This document shows, piece by piece, positions 42,486-50,911 of a DNA stretch of 64,000 nt (its first letter is position 1; each line of letters begins with the position of its first letter). The notes under the pieces are model-generated. The model was given only the letters and a program-made list of their open reading frames with translations, made no database searches and was not told where the DNA came from. A program made the translations under genes and the position numbers. Location of the stretch: NCBI RefSeq assembly GCF_040207125.1, contig NZ_CP157940.1:2480001-2544000 (forward strand), read 5' to 3'. This stretch comes from Lacrimispora sp. BS-2. GTDB lineage: Bacteria; Bacillota; Clostridia; Lachnospirales; Lachnospiraceae.

Positions 42486-44768
42486 TCAGAAGAGTCCCTC
42501 TTCCTTGAACCGTTTAAATAAAGCCTGGGATGTCATCGGTATCTGGTACATGTGCACGCCTGTTGCATTTAAAATGGCATTGCGGATGGCCGGAGCCACC
42601 GGACAGGCCGGAGGTTCTCCCAGGGACTTTGTTCCAAATGCGCTGGTAGGCTCATAATTTTCCACAAACTGTGCCTCAAGATGAGGATGATCCATGGTAG
42701 TAGACAATTTATAGTCCAGCAGATTGTCATTTAACGTTCTGCCTGTTTTCCCGTCAATGAGAAGCTGTTCTGAAAGGGCATAGCCGATTCCCATGCTCAT
42801 TCCTCCATGAACCTGGGCCTGGGCAAGAGCCGGGTTGATCAGCTGACCACAGTCATGGACATTGATAATATCCAATAACTTTACCTTGCACATGGGAATA
42901 TCCACCTCTACCTCTGCAAAGCAGCAGCCAAAGGAATAAGCATTGGACTTTATCTGATAGGTGCTTTCAGAGGTCAGATGCTGGCTGTTGGACAGGCTGT
43001 AAATGGCTTCTGTGGCCAATTCCCCCAATGTTATAAGCTCTCTTCCATCTGTAGTCCGCACGATTTTTCCATCCCTGATATCCAGGTTAAAGGCCGGCAT
43101 GCGAGTCAGCTCATGAGCATAATTTAAAATCCTCTCTTTTAATAAAAGAGCTGTCTGCTTGATGGAAAAGCCTCCCACATAGGTCTGTCTGGAAGCATAA
43201 GATCCTGTTCCGAAAGGAGTGACATCCGTGTCCTGACAGGAGATCACATGAACCATTTCAAAAGGAATTCCAAGGGTATCCGCCGCCATCTGGCCAAAAG
43301 CCGTATCAGCACCCTGGCCGATTTCTGTCTCACCAAGCTGAACCTGTATGGAGCCATCCTGGTTCATTACCATCCGGCAGGAAGAGGTTTCCAGGCTGAT
43401 TGGCCATACCGCGGTGTTATACCAAAATACCGCACAGCCCACGCCTTTGCGTACAGGTCCGGTCTGGTTTGCGTATTCCTTTCTTTTCCTGTCAAAATCT
43501 ATATAAGCTTTTCCCTTTTCCATACACTGGTTAAAGGTATCAAAATAATTTTCATTTTTAGAGAAACCATCCACATAGCCAACGGGCATCAGGTTTTTAC
43601 GGCGGAATTCCACCGGATCCATGCCGATTGCAAGGGCAATGTCATCGGACTGGCTTTCCACCGGGAACATGGCCTGAGGGATTCCATAGCCGCGCATGGC
43701 ACCTGCCACAGGCATATTGGTGAATACCGTATAGGCATCGCATTCTATATTTTCGCAGGGGTATAACTGTGGAAAAGCATTCATGCCCTTTGCCGCGATT
43801 CCATGTCCGTGAGAAGCATAAGCTCCCTGGTTGGAAAAGCACTCCAGTTTACGGGCTGCAAAGGTGCCGTCTTTGCGCACCCAGCTGATGATATGGCTGC
43901 GGATAGAGTGTCTTGTACGGTTGCTTACAAAGGTTTCTTCACGGGTCACATCAAGCTTGACCAGCCGTCCTCCCACCGCCGTTGAAAGATAGGCGCAAAG
44001 AGGCTCATACAGAGCATCCTGCTTATTTCCAAAGCCGCCTCCTATATATGGCTTAATGATGCGGACATTTCCCCAGGGGATTCCAAGGGCCTGCCCCACC
44101 ACCCTCCTGACGATATGAGGGATCTGGGTAGAAGATACCACGGTTATTTTTCCGTTTTCCATGCTGGCAAAACAAATATGGTTTTCAATATGGCAGTGCT
44201 GAACAATGGGAGTATCATACCACTGGTCGATTTTTACAAGTCCCGGCTCTTTTATAGCCTCTTCCAGATTTCCCTTTCTGACGCTGGAATGGCCCAGAAT
44301 ATTATTGATAAATTTCTCGTGAAGCTGGGGTGCTTCCTCCTTCATGGCCTCCTGAACGTCCAGAACAAAGGGATATTCCTCGTATTCCACCTTTAAGGCC
44401 CTGATCGCCTGCTTTGCAGCGATTTCATTTTCCGCGACTACCGCCGCCACCTCATCGCCGCAAAAACGCACCCGGTCCGTTAAAAGAAGCCGGTCAGCCA
44501 CATCCTGATGTGCGATATCCGTTGACCAGGGATGGCCGGCCGTTGGAAAATAGTTTTTAGGCACGTCAAAGCAGGTGACTACCTTAACCACTCCCGGTAT
44601 TTTTTCGGCCTCTGAGGTATCAATAGATTTTACGACTCCATTGGCTATGGAAGAATGGCAGATCTTAGCTACCAGAGCATTTCTCTCACAAAGATCATCG
44701 GTGTATTTGGATCTTCCCGTGACCTTATCAAATGCATCCACACGGGCAACACTTTTTCCGATTATCAT
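42486..44768 (-). CDS. xdhA: Xanthine dehydrogenase-type molybdenum subunit
   Basis: This 760-residue protein is the large catalytic subunit. It starts SVARVDAFDKVTGRSKYTDD, has IGGGFGNKQD (about 232-241), AMRGYGIPQA (about 335-344), the cofactor-binding GETEIGQGADTAFGQ and the active-site segment FGTKSLGEPPACP with the catalytic Glu (about 717-729). Together with the Se-maturation genes in the window, it is expected to be a selenium-dependent purine hydroxylase. Substrate (xanthine, hypoxanthine or another purine) is not decided by sequence. AGGAGG precedes the start. Confidence 0.95.
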   Translation of the reverse strand: MIIGKSVARVDAFDKVTGRSKYTDDLCERNALVAKICHSSIANGVVKSIDTSEAEKIPGVVKVVTCFDVPKNYFPTAGHPWSTDIAHQDVADRLLLTDRVRFCGDEVAAVVAENEIAAKQAIRALKVEYEEYPFVLDVQEAMKEEAPQLHEKFINNILGHSSVRKGNLEEAIKEPGLVKIDQWYDTPIVQHCHIENHICFASMENGKITVVSSTQIPHIVRRVVGQALGIPWGNVRIIKPYIGGGFGNKQDALYEPLCAYLSTAVGGRLVKLDVTREETFVSNRTRHSIRSHIISWVRKDGTFAARKLECFSNQGAYASHGHGIAAKGMNAFPQLYPCENIECDAYTVFTNMPVAGAMRGYGIPQAMFPVESQSDDIALAIGMDPVEFRRKNLMPVGYVDGFSKNENYFDTFNQCMEKGKAYIDFDRKRKEYANQTGPVRKGVGCAVFWYNTAVWPISLETSSCRMVMNQDGSIQVQLGETEIGQGADTAFGQMAADTLGIPFEMVHVISCQDTDVTPFGTGSYASRQTYVGGFSIKQTALLLKERILNYAHELTRMPAFNLDIRDGKIVRTTDGRELITLGELATEAIYSLSNSQHLTSESTYQIKSNAYSFGCCFAEVEVDIPMCKVKLLDIINVHDCGQLINPALAQAQVHGGMSMGIGYALSEQLLIDGKTGRTLNDNLLDYKLSTTMDHPHLEAQFVENYEPTSAFGTKSLGEPPACPVAPAIRNAILNATGVHMYQIPMTSQALFKRFKEEGLF

Positions 44769-44784
44769 ATTTACGCCTCCTATT

Positions 44785-45001
44785 TCTCATTCTGATGTGT
44801 AAACAGCCTGCGGTCTCTTCCCTTATGAAAAGGACCGACGGAGACGAGACTTTTTCAAAGCGTAAAACGCTTATCAAAGTGATGTCGCCGCCAGTCCATG
44901 TATCTGTTGACCGGTTGTTCTGATATGAATCAGGCTGCTTTATTGGGTTGCTTTTTGGGCTGAAGAACAGCTCTTTTATCTTCACTTGCTTTGCAATTTC
45001 A
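44785..45001 (-). promoter_or_regulatory. Leader of xdhA with hairpins
   Basis: On the minus strand, CGGTC pairs with GACCG (about 44812-44837, with inner CCTT/AAGG), and AAGCG pairs with CGCTT (about 44857-44871). These may form a structured untranslated leader in the space before xdhA. No clear promoter or known riboswitch was seen. Confidence 0.35.
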
Positions 45002-45291
45002 GATAAGCTATATTATGGTCACAAGAACGTGACCATAATCGGATGGACGGGGCAAAAACGCCCCTTTTATCAGAAATCTGAAAAGAGATTTCTGATAAGT
45101 TATATTATAGTCACAAGGACGTGACCATAATCGGATGGACGGGGCAAAAAACGCCCCTTTTATCAGAAATCTAAAACGATTTCTGATAGGTTATATTATA
45201 GTCACAAGGACGTGACCATAATCGGATGGACAGGGCAAAAAACGCCCCTTTTATCAGAAATCTAAAACGATTTCTGATAAGTTATATTAAT
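45002..45291. repeat. Tandem repeat, three 91-92 base units plus a partial fourth, with three hairpins each
   Basis: Units start at 45002, 45094 and 45185, with a partial unit from 45276 running into the azgA stop codon. Each unit has ATTATGGTCAC/GTGACCATAAT-type arms, GGGGC/GCCCC followed by TTTT on the plus strand, and ATCAGAAATC/GATTTCTGAT arms. The units are nearly identical. They lie between azgA and xdhA. Confidence 0.9.
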
Positions 45292-46676
45292 ACATATTTT
45301 AGCACAAACAATACTGCTAAAATATACATAAGGGTACTGATTTTCTTTTCTTTTGCTCTGCCTGTTACCACATTAATAACAACATAAGAGATAACTCCCA
45401 TGGAGATTCCCTCGGAAATACTGTACATAAAAGGCATGGCAATAATTGCGATATAGCTTGGAATTGCCTCTGTGAAATCTGCAAAATCAACCTTGGTGAC
45501 GGAAGTCATCATTAAGAAGCCTACCACTACCAGAGCCGGAGCCGTAGCAAAGGACGGAATGGCTAAGAAAATCGGGGATAAGAACAGGGATAAGCCAAAC
45601 AGGATGGCTGCAACCACTGCTGTTAATCCGGTTCTGCCGCCTTCTGCAACACCGGCAGCACTTTCTACAAAGGTGGTGGTGGTGGATGTCCCAAATATTG
45701 CGCCTGCGGTAGTACCGACAGCATCTGCCAGCAATGCGCCCTTGATCCGGGGAAGTTTTCCCTCTTTATCAAGCATATCCGCCTTGGAAGCCACACCGAT
45801 TAAGGTTCCCAGAGTATCAAATACGTCTACAAACAGGAATGCAAACATAACTACCAGGAAATCCAGGGAAAGGATCTTTGAAAAATCCAATTTAAAAAAG
45901 GTAGGGGACATATCCGGAATACCAAAACCAGCTGAAAAATTAGGAAATACGCTGAACATTCCCAGCTCCGGATCCGGTCTGTACCAGCCGATGGCCTGAC
46001 AGACCATACCCAGTACCCATGTAATAATAATTCCCCACAAAATATTGCCCTTCACATTTTTTACTACCAGCACGGCTGTAATCAGAATGCCGATAATTGC
46101 CAGCAATACGGTAATGCCGACTGTCTGGAAGGAACCATCTGCCAGGGCCCCCTTAAAAGAAAACATGGTGACAAGAGTTGCTCCATCCACAACGATCTTT
46201 GCATTCTGCAGTCCGATGAATGCGATAAACAAACCAATGCCAACGGATACGGCATGCTTTAAATTCATGGGAATTGCATTAAAAATCGCTTCCCGCACAT
46301 TCGTCAATGAAAGAATGATGAAAATAATACCTTCAACAAATACGGCGGTCAAAGCGATCTCCCAGGAATACCCCATGTTAAGGACTACGGTATATGCGAA
46401 ATACGCATTAAGTCCCATTCCCGGTGCCAGTACAAAAGGATAATTTGCAAGTCCTGCCATTAAAAGGGTGGCAAATAGTGATGCAAGAGCCGTTGCCGTG
46501 AATACTGCCCCGCTGTCCATTCCCGCCGCACTTAAGATGCTGGGGTTTACCGCCAGGATATAAGCCATAGTCATAAATGTGGTGATACCGGCTACAATCT
46601 CGGTCCTTGCATCCGTATGGTTCTCAGATAAGTGAAATACTCGCTCCAGGAACCCTGCATTTTTTTGTGTTTCCAT
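45282..46676 (-). CDS. AzgA-type adenine/guanine permease (NCS2)
   Basis: This 464-residue membrane protein belongs to the AzgA/PbuG branch. GITTFMTMAYILAVNPSIL (about 30-48), LAPGMGLNAYFAYTVV (about 82-97), VFDTLGTLIGVASKADML (about 275-292) and GTSTTTTFVESAAGVAEGGRTG (in parts, about 318-339) are all typical. It has about 13 membrane helices and takes up adenine, guanine or hypoxanthine. AAGGAGG precedes the ATG. It follows the guanine deaminase gene and its stop codon falls within the tandem repeat. Confidence 0.9.
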   Translation of the reverse strand: METQKNAGFLERVFHLSENHTDARTEIVAGITTFMTMAYILAVNPSILSAAGMDSGAVFTATALASLFATLLMAGLANYPFVLAPGMGLNAYFAYTVVLNMGYSWEIALTAVFVEGIIFIILSLTNVREAIFNAIPMNLKHAVSVGIGLFIAFIGLQNAKIVVDGATLVTMFSFKGALADGSFQTVGITVLLAIIGILITAVLVVKNVKGNILWGIIITWVLGMVCQAIGWYRPDPELGMFSVFPNFSAGFGIPDMSPTFFKLDFSKILSLDFLVVMFAFLFVDVFDTLGTLIGVASKADMLDKEGKLPRIKGALLADAVGTTAGAIFGTSTTTTFVESAAGVAEGGRTGLTAVVAAILFGLSLFLSPIFLAIPSFATAPALVVVGFLMMTSVTKVDFADFTEAIPSYIAIIAMPFMYSISEGISMGVISYVVINVVTGRAKEKKISTLMYILAVLFVLKYVLI

Positions 46677-46757
46677 ACCTCTACCTCCTTGATAGTTAAA
46701 ATATTTTCCTTGCTGTATAAGAGCTGCCCCATGCAGTTCTTTCTTTAAGAAATAAAA

Positions 46758-48038
46758 CTAAAAAATCCTGTTTCCTCCCGCATATTTCCCCTTCAAGTGT
46801 CTGTCATCAGATAGGTAGATGAACCGTTCCAGCCTCTCTTTCAAGGTAAGAGACTGAGGATAAGGCAAACCGCTGTCATCAAGAATCAGCGCATCAAATT
46901 CATATCCTTCCAGGAAGGTTCCAACCTTTCCAAAGAAGGAGCCTCCCCCTAAGGTTCCCAGGTAAAAAGCTTCTTCCACAGTAAGAGGTTTTAAGTTTTC
47001 ATCTTTTAGCCTCCATCTCAGCTTTGATACCTGAATCGCATCTGCCATGGCGCGGAAAATGGATTCCCCGCTTCCTCCTGCCACATCACTGCCAAGCCCC
47101 ACATTGATCTCCCTGTCCAGATAGGTCCTGACCGGAGCGATTCCTGAGGATAGGTTGGTGTTTGACTGCGGACAATGAGCGATATAAACCTCACGCTCTT
47201 TTATTAATTTAATTTCCTCTTCTGACGAAGAAACACAATGAGCCATTACTGTCTTCCCGTTTTCTCCAAACAGGCCGAACCTGTCATAAGCATCCCCATA
47301 AAATCTGGAGACCGGGCAAAGCTCCTTTACCCATGCCACCTCGCCCTGATTTTCCGACAAATGAGACTGGACCGGGAGTCCGTACTCCTTTTGCAGCCTT
47401 CCCAGCCGTTCCATCAGATCATCCGTGCAGGACGGAATGAACCGGGGTGTTAAGATGGGCTTTACGTTCTCGTATCTGGATCCTGTTTCCTTAAGCCAGC
47501 GGAGGGTCTCCTGCTCTGACTCTTCTGCGCCTTCTTCCCTTAAGTAATCCGGTGAATTTCGGTCCATATTGACCTTGCCGATCATGGTCTTTAAACCGGT
47601 TTCCTCCATTAAGTCCATTAAAAGTTCTGTTGCCTGCCTGTGGATGGTGCCAAAAATACAGGCCCTTGTAGTAGCGCTTTTTTTCATGGATTCTGCAAAA
47701 ATACCATAAGCTTTATTTGCATATTCCAGATCAGCATACTTGGCCTCCTCCGGAAATGTATTGGTGTTCAGCCAGTCTAAAAGCTCCAGATCCATCCCCA
47801 GGCCGCGAAAAGCAAACTGGGGCGCATGAATGTGAAGATCCACAAGGCCGGGGACAATGAGCATATCTCCCCAGTCCTTCAGAAGATAATCCTGAAACTG
47901 CGCCGGAAGTTCTTTATAAATTCCTGCCGACTTCCCGTCCCGGCAAACTAAATATCCCTGCTCCACTGTCTTTAACGTGCGGACATCCTCACTGTAACAA
48001 ATATTCCCCTTTAAAACAAAATTATTTTTACCAGTCAT
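46758..48038 (-). CDS. guaD: Guanine deaminase
   Basis: This 426-residue enzyme converts guanine to xanthine, feeding the hydroxylase pathway. The zinc motif VDLHIHAPQFAFRGLGMDLEL (split, about 65-86), LLDWLNTNTFPEEAKYAD, QSHLSENQGEVAWV (about 223-236), MAHCVSSSEEE and LGSDVAGGSGES (about 312-323) identify GuaD. AGGAGG precedes the start, with a hairpin CCGTAT/ATACGG just before it. It is headed by a purine-riboswitch-like leader and followed by azgA. Confidence 0.95.
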   Translation of the reverse strand: MTGKNNFVLKGNICYSEDVRTLKTVEQGYLVCRDGKSAGIYKELPAQFQDYLLKDWGDMLIVPGLVDLHIHAPQFAFRGLGMDLELLDWLNTNTFPEEAKYADLEYANKAYGIFAESMKKSATTRACIFGTIHRQATELLMDLMEETGLKTMIGKVNMDRNSPDYLREEGAEESEQETLRWLKETGSRYENVKPILTPRFIPSCTDDLMERLGRLQKEYGLPVQSHLSENQGEVAWVKELCPVSRFYGDAYDRFGLFGENGKTVMAHCVSSSEEEIKLIKEREVYIAHCPQSNTNLSSGIAPVRTYLDREINVGLGSDVAGGSGESIFRAMADAIQVSKLRWRLKDENLKPLTVEEAFYLGTLGGGSFFGKVGTFLEGYEFDALILDDSGLPYPQSLTLKERLERFIYLSDDRHLKGKYAGGNRIF

Positions 48039-48205
48039 AGAACCTCCTATTCCGTATCAGAAAAATTTAAAATACGGCAGCCATAATTGCGGCGTTTCAT
48101 TCATTCCGAAAATTCTGCGCAATAAAAAAACCACCGTTCATTCCATCCGTTCACACGCACATCATAAAAACACAATGAAAAATATGGGCTTATTATGGCG
48201 TGGAA

Positions 48206-48268
48206 ACTTATAGGCAACTATTACGGTAGTTGGTAGAAACGCTCAACCAATTATGAGCATATATAAGT
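48206..48268 (-). promoter_or_regulatory. Purine-class riboswitch aptamer, atypical variant
   Basis: On the minus strand, P1 is ACTTATA (plus 48262-48268) with TATAAGT (48206-48212). P2 is GCTCA/TGAGC and P3 CAACTA/TAGTTG, with the junction J2/3 GTTTCTAC and loop L3 CCGTAA, exactly the purine riboswitch grammar. The specificity base is C, as in guanine-type aptamers, but the base before it in J3/1 is C instead of A. L3 is one base shorter than usual and L2 reads TAATTGGT. It lies 168 bases before guaD. The remaining gap up to 48559 holds a promoter and a terminator. Confidence 0.75.
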
Positions 48269-48316
48269 CCCTTATGAATACTGATACTAAAAAAACCTGT
48301 AATTTGTGACAGGTTG

Positions 48317-48346
48317 ACTATATCATATTGTACAACTATTTGTCAA
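48317..48346 (-). promoter_or_regulatory. Promoter of the guaD leader
   Basis: On the minus strand, TTGACA (plus 48341-48346) and TATAGT (plus 48317-48322) are spaced 18 bases. The transcript would start near 48310, about 42 bases before the aptamer. A palindrome, AACCTGT/ACAGGTT (48294-48315), overlaps the start. Confidence 0.6.
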
Positions 48347-48465
48347 TACCCATTTCATTTTTGTGCATTTGCTATAATTTTATAGTTTTCTTACCATTTA
48401 ATCAACAATTGTCGGTGAATTATTAATAGATTTTTTCTATAAATGAATTTTCTATTTATCTATCT

Positions 48466-48517
48466 TTAAAAAAAGAGTCGGAAAAAACAGCCGCAGCCGT
48501 TCCCTTCAGACTCTTTC
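48466..48517 (-). terminator. Terminator of the selenium operon
   Basis: On the minus strand, AAAGAGTC pairs with GACTCTTT followed by T's, enclosing a GC-rich inner stem. It follows the Se/S-carrier-like gene. Confidence 0.75.
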
Positions 48518-48559
48518 TCTTTAAATTTGTTAAAACTTTCACATATTTCCTTGATAAGA

Positions 48560-48796
48560 TCAGATCAGATATTCCCCATACTTTTCCCAGCAAAGTCCCC
48601 TGCTTTCCATCCACTGTCCAATGTCTCCCTCCCAGTCAACGGGCATAGCCCAGGAAAGTCCGCAGCCGGAAGATATTTGTCTGGGAACCGGAATGAGCCG
48701 TCCCGGTATTCCCTCTTTCTGGCATTGGGATTCCAATGCAATGGCCTCTGCAGTTGTGCGGAAGGTAATAACAATTTTTTGTTCTTTTTTTCTCAT
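48560..48796 (-). CDS. Se/S carrier protein-like (DUF3343)
   Basis: This 78-residue protein matches the putative Se/S carrier-like family (DUF3343): IVITFRTTAEAIALESQC at the start, RLIPVPRQISSGCGLSW (about 34-50) with the conserved SGCG Cys, and a C-terminal helix. It is thought to pass selenium or sulfur as a persulfide-type group; this is family knowledge, not proven here. The start at 48796 gives the usual length; a longer frame from 48835 lacks a spaced ribosome site. It is the last gene of the selD operon. Confidence 0.8.
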   Translation of the reverse strand: MRKKEQKIVITFRTTAEAIALESQCQKEGIPGRLIPVPRQISSGCGLSWAMPVDWEGDIGQWMESRGLCWEKYGEYLI

Positions 48797-48862
48797 GATC
48801 TCTAACCTGCATTTCCATAATAATTCCTGTATCATCCGCCCTTTAAGTCTTATAGGAAGACT

Positions 48863-49768
48863 CTATAAATACGCATATATCTCCCGGATAAAACGGATAA
48901 ATAATCTGGCTGCCTTGCCAGGCTTGTGATTTTTGCTCCATACCATATATAATTTTCGGCAAACTTCCTGGTCCCCCGGTGAAAAACGAAGCAGAGATCC
49001 CTGCTCTACATAATCAACCACAGCTGCAGCGGATATGATGGAAATGCCCATAGCCGCTTCCACTGACTTTTTAATGGTTTCCTGATTGCTGATGGTTGCC
49101 ACGATTTCCAGACGGCTTAAATCCACACCCATTTCCTGTAAATGACGTTCCGCTTCCTTTCTTGTGCCGGAGCCTTCCTCCCGGAGGATCCACCTCTCTT
49201 CATAAAGCTGTTCTATGGGAAACCCGGTTTTGTCATATTGGCGGTATTTGTCATTATTGGGGGTAATAATCACCAGACGGTCAGAATAAAAAGGTTCAAA
49301 CACACAGGTAGAATCAGAACACAGAGTTCCTGTAAAACCTATTTCCACCTGTCCATCCTGAACCATCCGGACCACTTCCATGCTGTCTGCCTCCTTTAAT
49401 TCCAGCTGGTTTCCAGGGTAGGTTCTGGAAAACAGGGAAAGAATCTGAGGCAGAATGTACTGTCCGGGGACCGTGGAAGCGCCCACTATGATTTTATTGG
49501 CTGTTTTTAAATCCTTCTGAGTGAAATCCCGGAGGATATTTTTTTCCAGCTGCAGCATTCGCCTTGCATTGCCATAAAGCATCTCTCCCTCCTGGGACAG
49601 CTCCACATCCTTTGTGGTACGGACAAACAGCCGGACCCCCAATTCCTTTTCTAAAGAGCTGATATGGGCGCTTACCGTAGGCTGGGTCAGATAAAGCTTC
49701 TTGGCAGCCGCTGAAAAGCTTTTTTCTTCCGCTACGCACACAAACGCTTCCAATTGTTTCAAATTCAT
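48863..49768 (-). CDS. LysR regulator of the selenium group
   Basis: This 301-residue protein has a LysR helix-turn-helix (about 1-60; LEAFVCVAEEKSFSAAAKKLYLTQPTVSAHI in parts) and a CysB-like ligand domain. It resembles the selenium metabolism-associated LysR proteins that travel with SelD and Se carriers. It overlaps the desulfurase gene by four bases. The ligand is unknown. Confidence 0.85.
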   Translation of the reverse strand: MNLKQLEAFVCVAEEKSFSAAAKKLYLTQPTVSAHISSLEKELGVRLFVRTTKDVELSQEGEMLYGNARRMLQLEKNILRDFTQKDLKTANKIIVGASTVPGQYILPQILSLFSRTYPGNQLELKEADSMEVVRMVQDGQVEIGFTGTLCSDSTCVFEPFYSDRLVIITPNNDKYRQYDKTGFPIEQLYEERWILREEGSGTRKEAERHLQEMGVDLSRLEIVATISNQETIKKSVEAAMGISIISAAAVVDYVEQGSLLRFSPGDQEVCRKLYMVWSKNHKPGKAARLFIRFIREIYAYL

Positions 49769-50907
49769 AAGCTCAGCTCCCTTACTGCATGAATGGCTTC
49801 ATCAATTTCTTCTTCTTTATTATAATGGGACATGGAAAAACGCACGGCTCCCTGCTCCACCGTTCCAAGAGCCTGGTGCATGAGAGGAGCGCAGTGCGCT
49901 CCCGCCCTGGTATAGATTCCGTAAGAGTTTGCCAGTTCGTCAGATACTTCCCCGGAATCGTAATCTCCAATGTTAAGAGCCACCACCGGGGCGCGGCAAA
50001 GAAGGGCCTTTTCTGAAAAATCCCCATATACGCGGACTCCCGGAATATCCTTTACCCCTTCATAGAACCTCCTCATGAGAAGCAGTTCTCTTTCCCGGAT
50101 GGTTCCGATTCCGGTCTTCTCAAGATACAAAAGAGCTGCATGAAGACCTGCAATCCCGTGTCCGTTTAAGGTTCCGGCTTCCAAAACCTCCGGCATCTCC
50201 TCCGGCTGGGTTTTTAAGTAGCTTTTAACTCCGCTTCCGCCCACCATAAGAGGGCGGATGGAAACTCCCTGACGGACACAGATTCCTCCTGTTCCCTGAG
50301 GGCCCAAAAGCCCCTTGTGACCGGTAAAGCACAAAACATGGATTCCCATTCTCTCCATATCGATGTCAAACACTCCTGCGGTCTGGGATGCATCCACCAC
50401 CAGGAAAAGCCCATTCTTTTTACAGATTCTCCCAATGGTTTCTAAGTCATTCATATTTCCTGTTAAGTTAGAAGCATGAGTACATACCACTGCCTTTGTA
50501 TTTTGTCCCACTTTGTCCTCAATGTCCTCATACCGGATCTTCCCCTTTTGATCTGCGGGAAGAATGGTAAGCTCCACTCCCTGTTCTTCCATTAAGTACA
50601 GGGGACGCAGTACGGAATTATGTTCCATCATGGTGGTAATTACATGATCACCTGGTTTAAACAGACCCTGGATGGCCATATTTAAGCTGGCCGTGGAATT
50701 GGCTGTAAAGGCCACCCGGGAAGGATCTCCTGCATGAAAAAGCTCTGCAATAAGCCTGCGGGTATGGAAAATCAGACGGGACGCATCTAAGGATGCCCCA
50801 TGGGCTCCCCGGCCGGAATTCCCAAGAGTGACCATGGCCTCAGTCACTGCCTTTATCACTTCCTCCGGCTTCTGGCAGGAGGTTGCCGCATTATCCAGAT
50901 AGATCAT
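49765..50907 (-). CDS. NifS-like cysteine desulfurase/selenocysteine lyase (EF2568-like)
   Basis: This 380-residue PLP enzyme has YLDNAATSCQKPEEV at the start, THASNLTGNMNDL near 144-156, and the PLP-Lys motif CFTGHKGLLGPQGTGG near 193-208. It resembles the EF2568-type aminotransferase V proteins found with SelD in Enterococcus, and could supply selenium or sulfur to SelD or the carrier. The gene starts four bases after selD ends. Confidence 0.9.
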   Translation of the reverse strand: MIYLDNAATSCQKPEEVIKAVTEAMVTLGNSGRGAHGASLDASRLIFHTRRLIAELFHAGDPSRVAFTANSTASLNMAIQGLFKPGDHVITTMMEHNSVLRPLYLMEEQGVELTILPADQKGKIRYEDIEDKVGQNTKAVVCTHASNLTGNMNDLETIGRICKKNGLFLVVDASQTAGVFDIDMERMGIHVLCFTGHKGLLGPQGTGGICVRQGVSIRPLMVGGSGVKSYLKTQPEEMPEVLEAGTLNGHGIAGLHAALLYLEKTGIGTIRERELLLMRRFYEGVKDIPGVRVYGDFSEKALLCRAPVVALNIGDYDSGEVSDELANSYGIYTRAGAHCAPLMHQALGTVEQGAVRFSMSHYNKEEEIDEAIHAVRELSL

Positions 50908-50911
50908 GTCC

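Noticed and set aside
45002..45291. CRISPR array
   Set aside because: The units are 91-92 bases, nearly identical over their full length and without spacers, so they are tandem repeats.
48294..48315. Terminator at the start of the guaD leader
   Set aside because: AACCTGT/ACAGGTT with T's looks like a terminator, but it overlaps the likely transcription start, so most of the stem would not be transcribed. It could be an operator.
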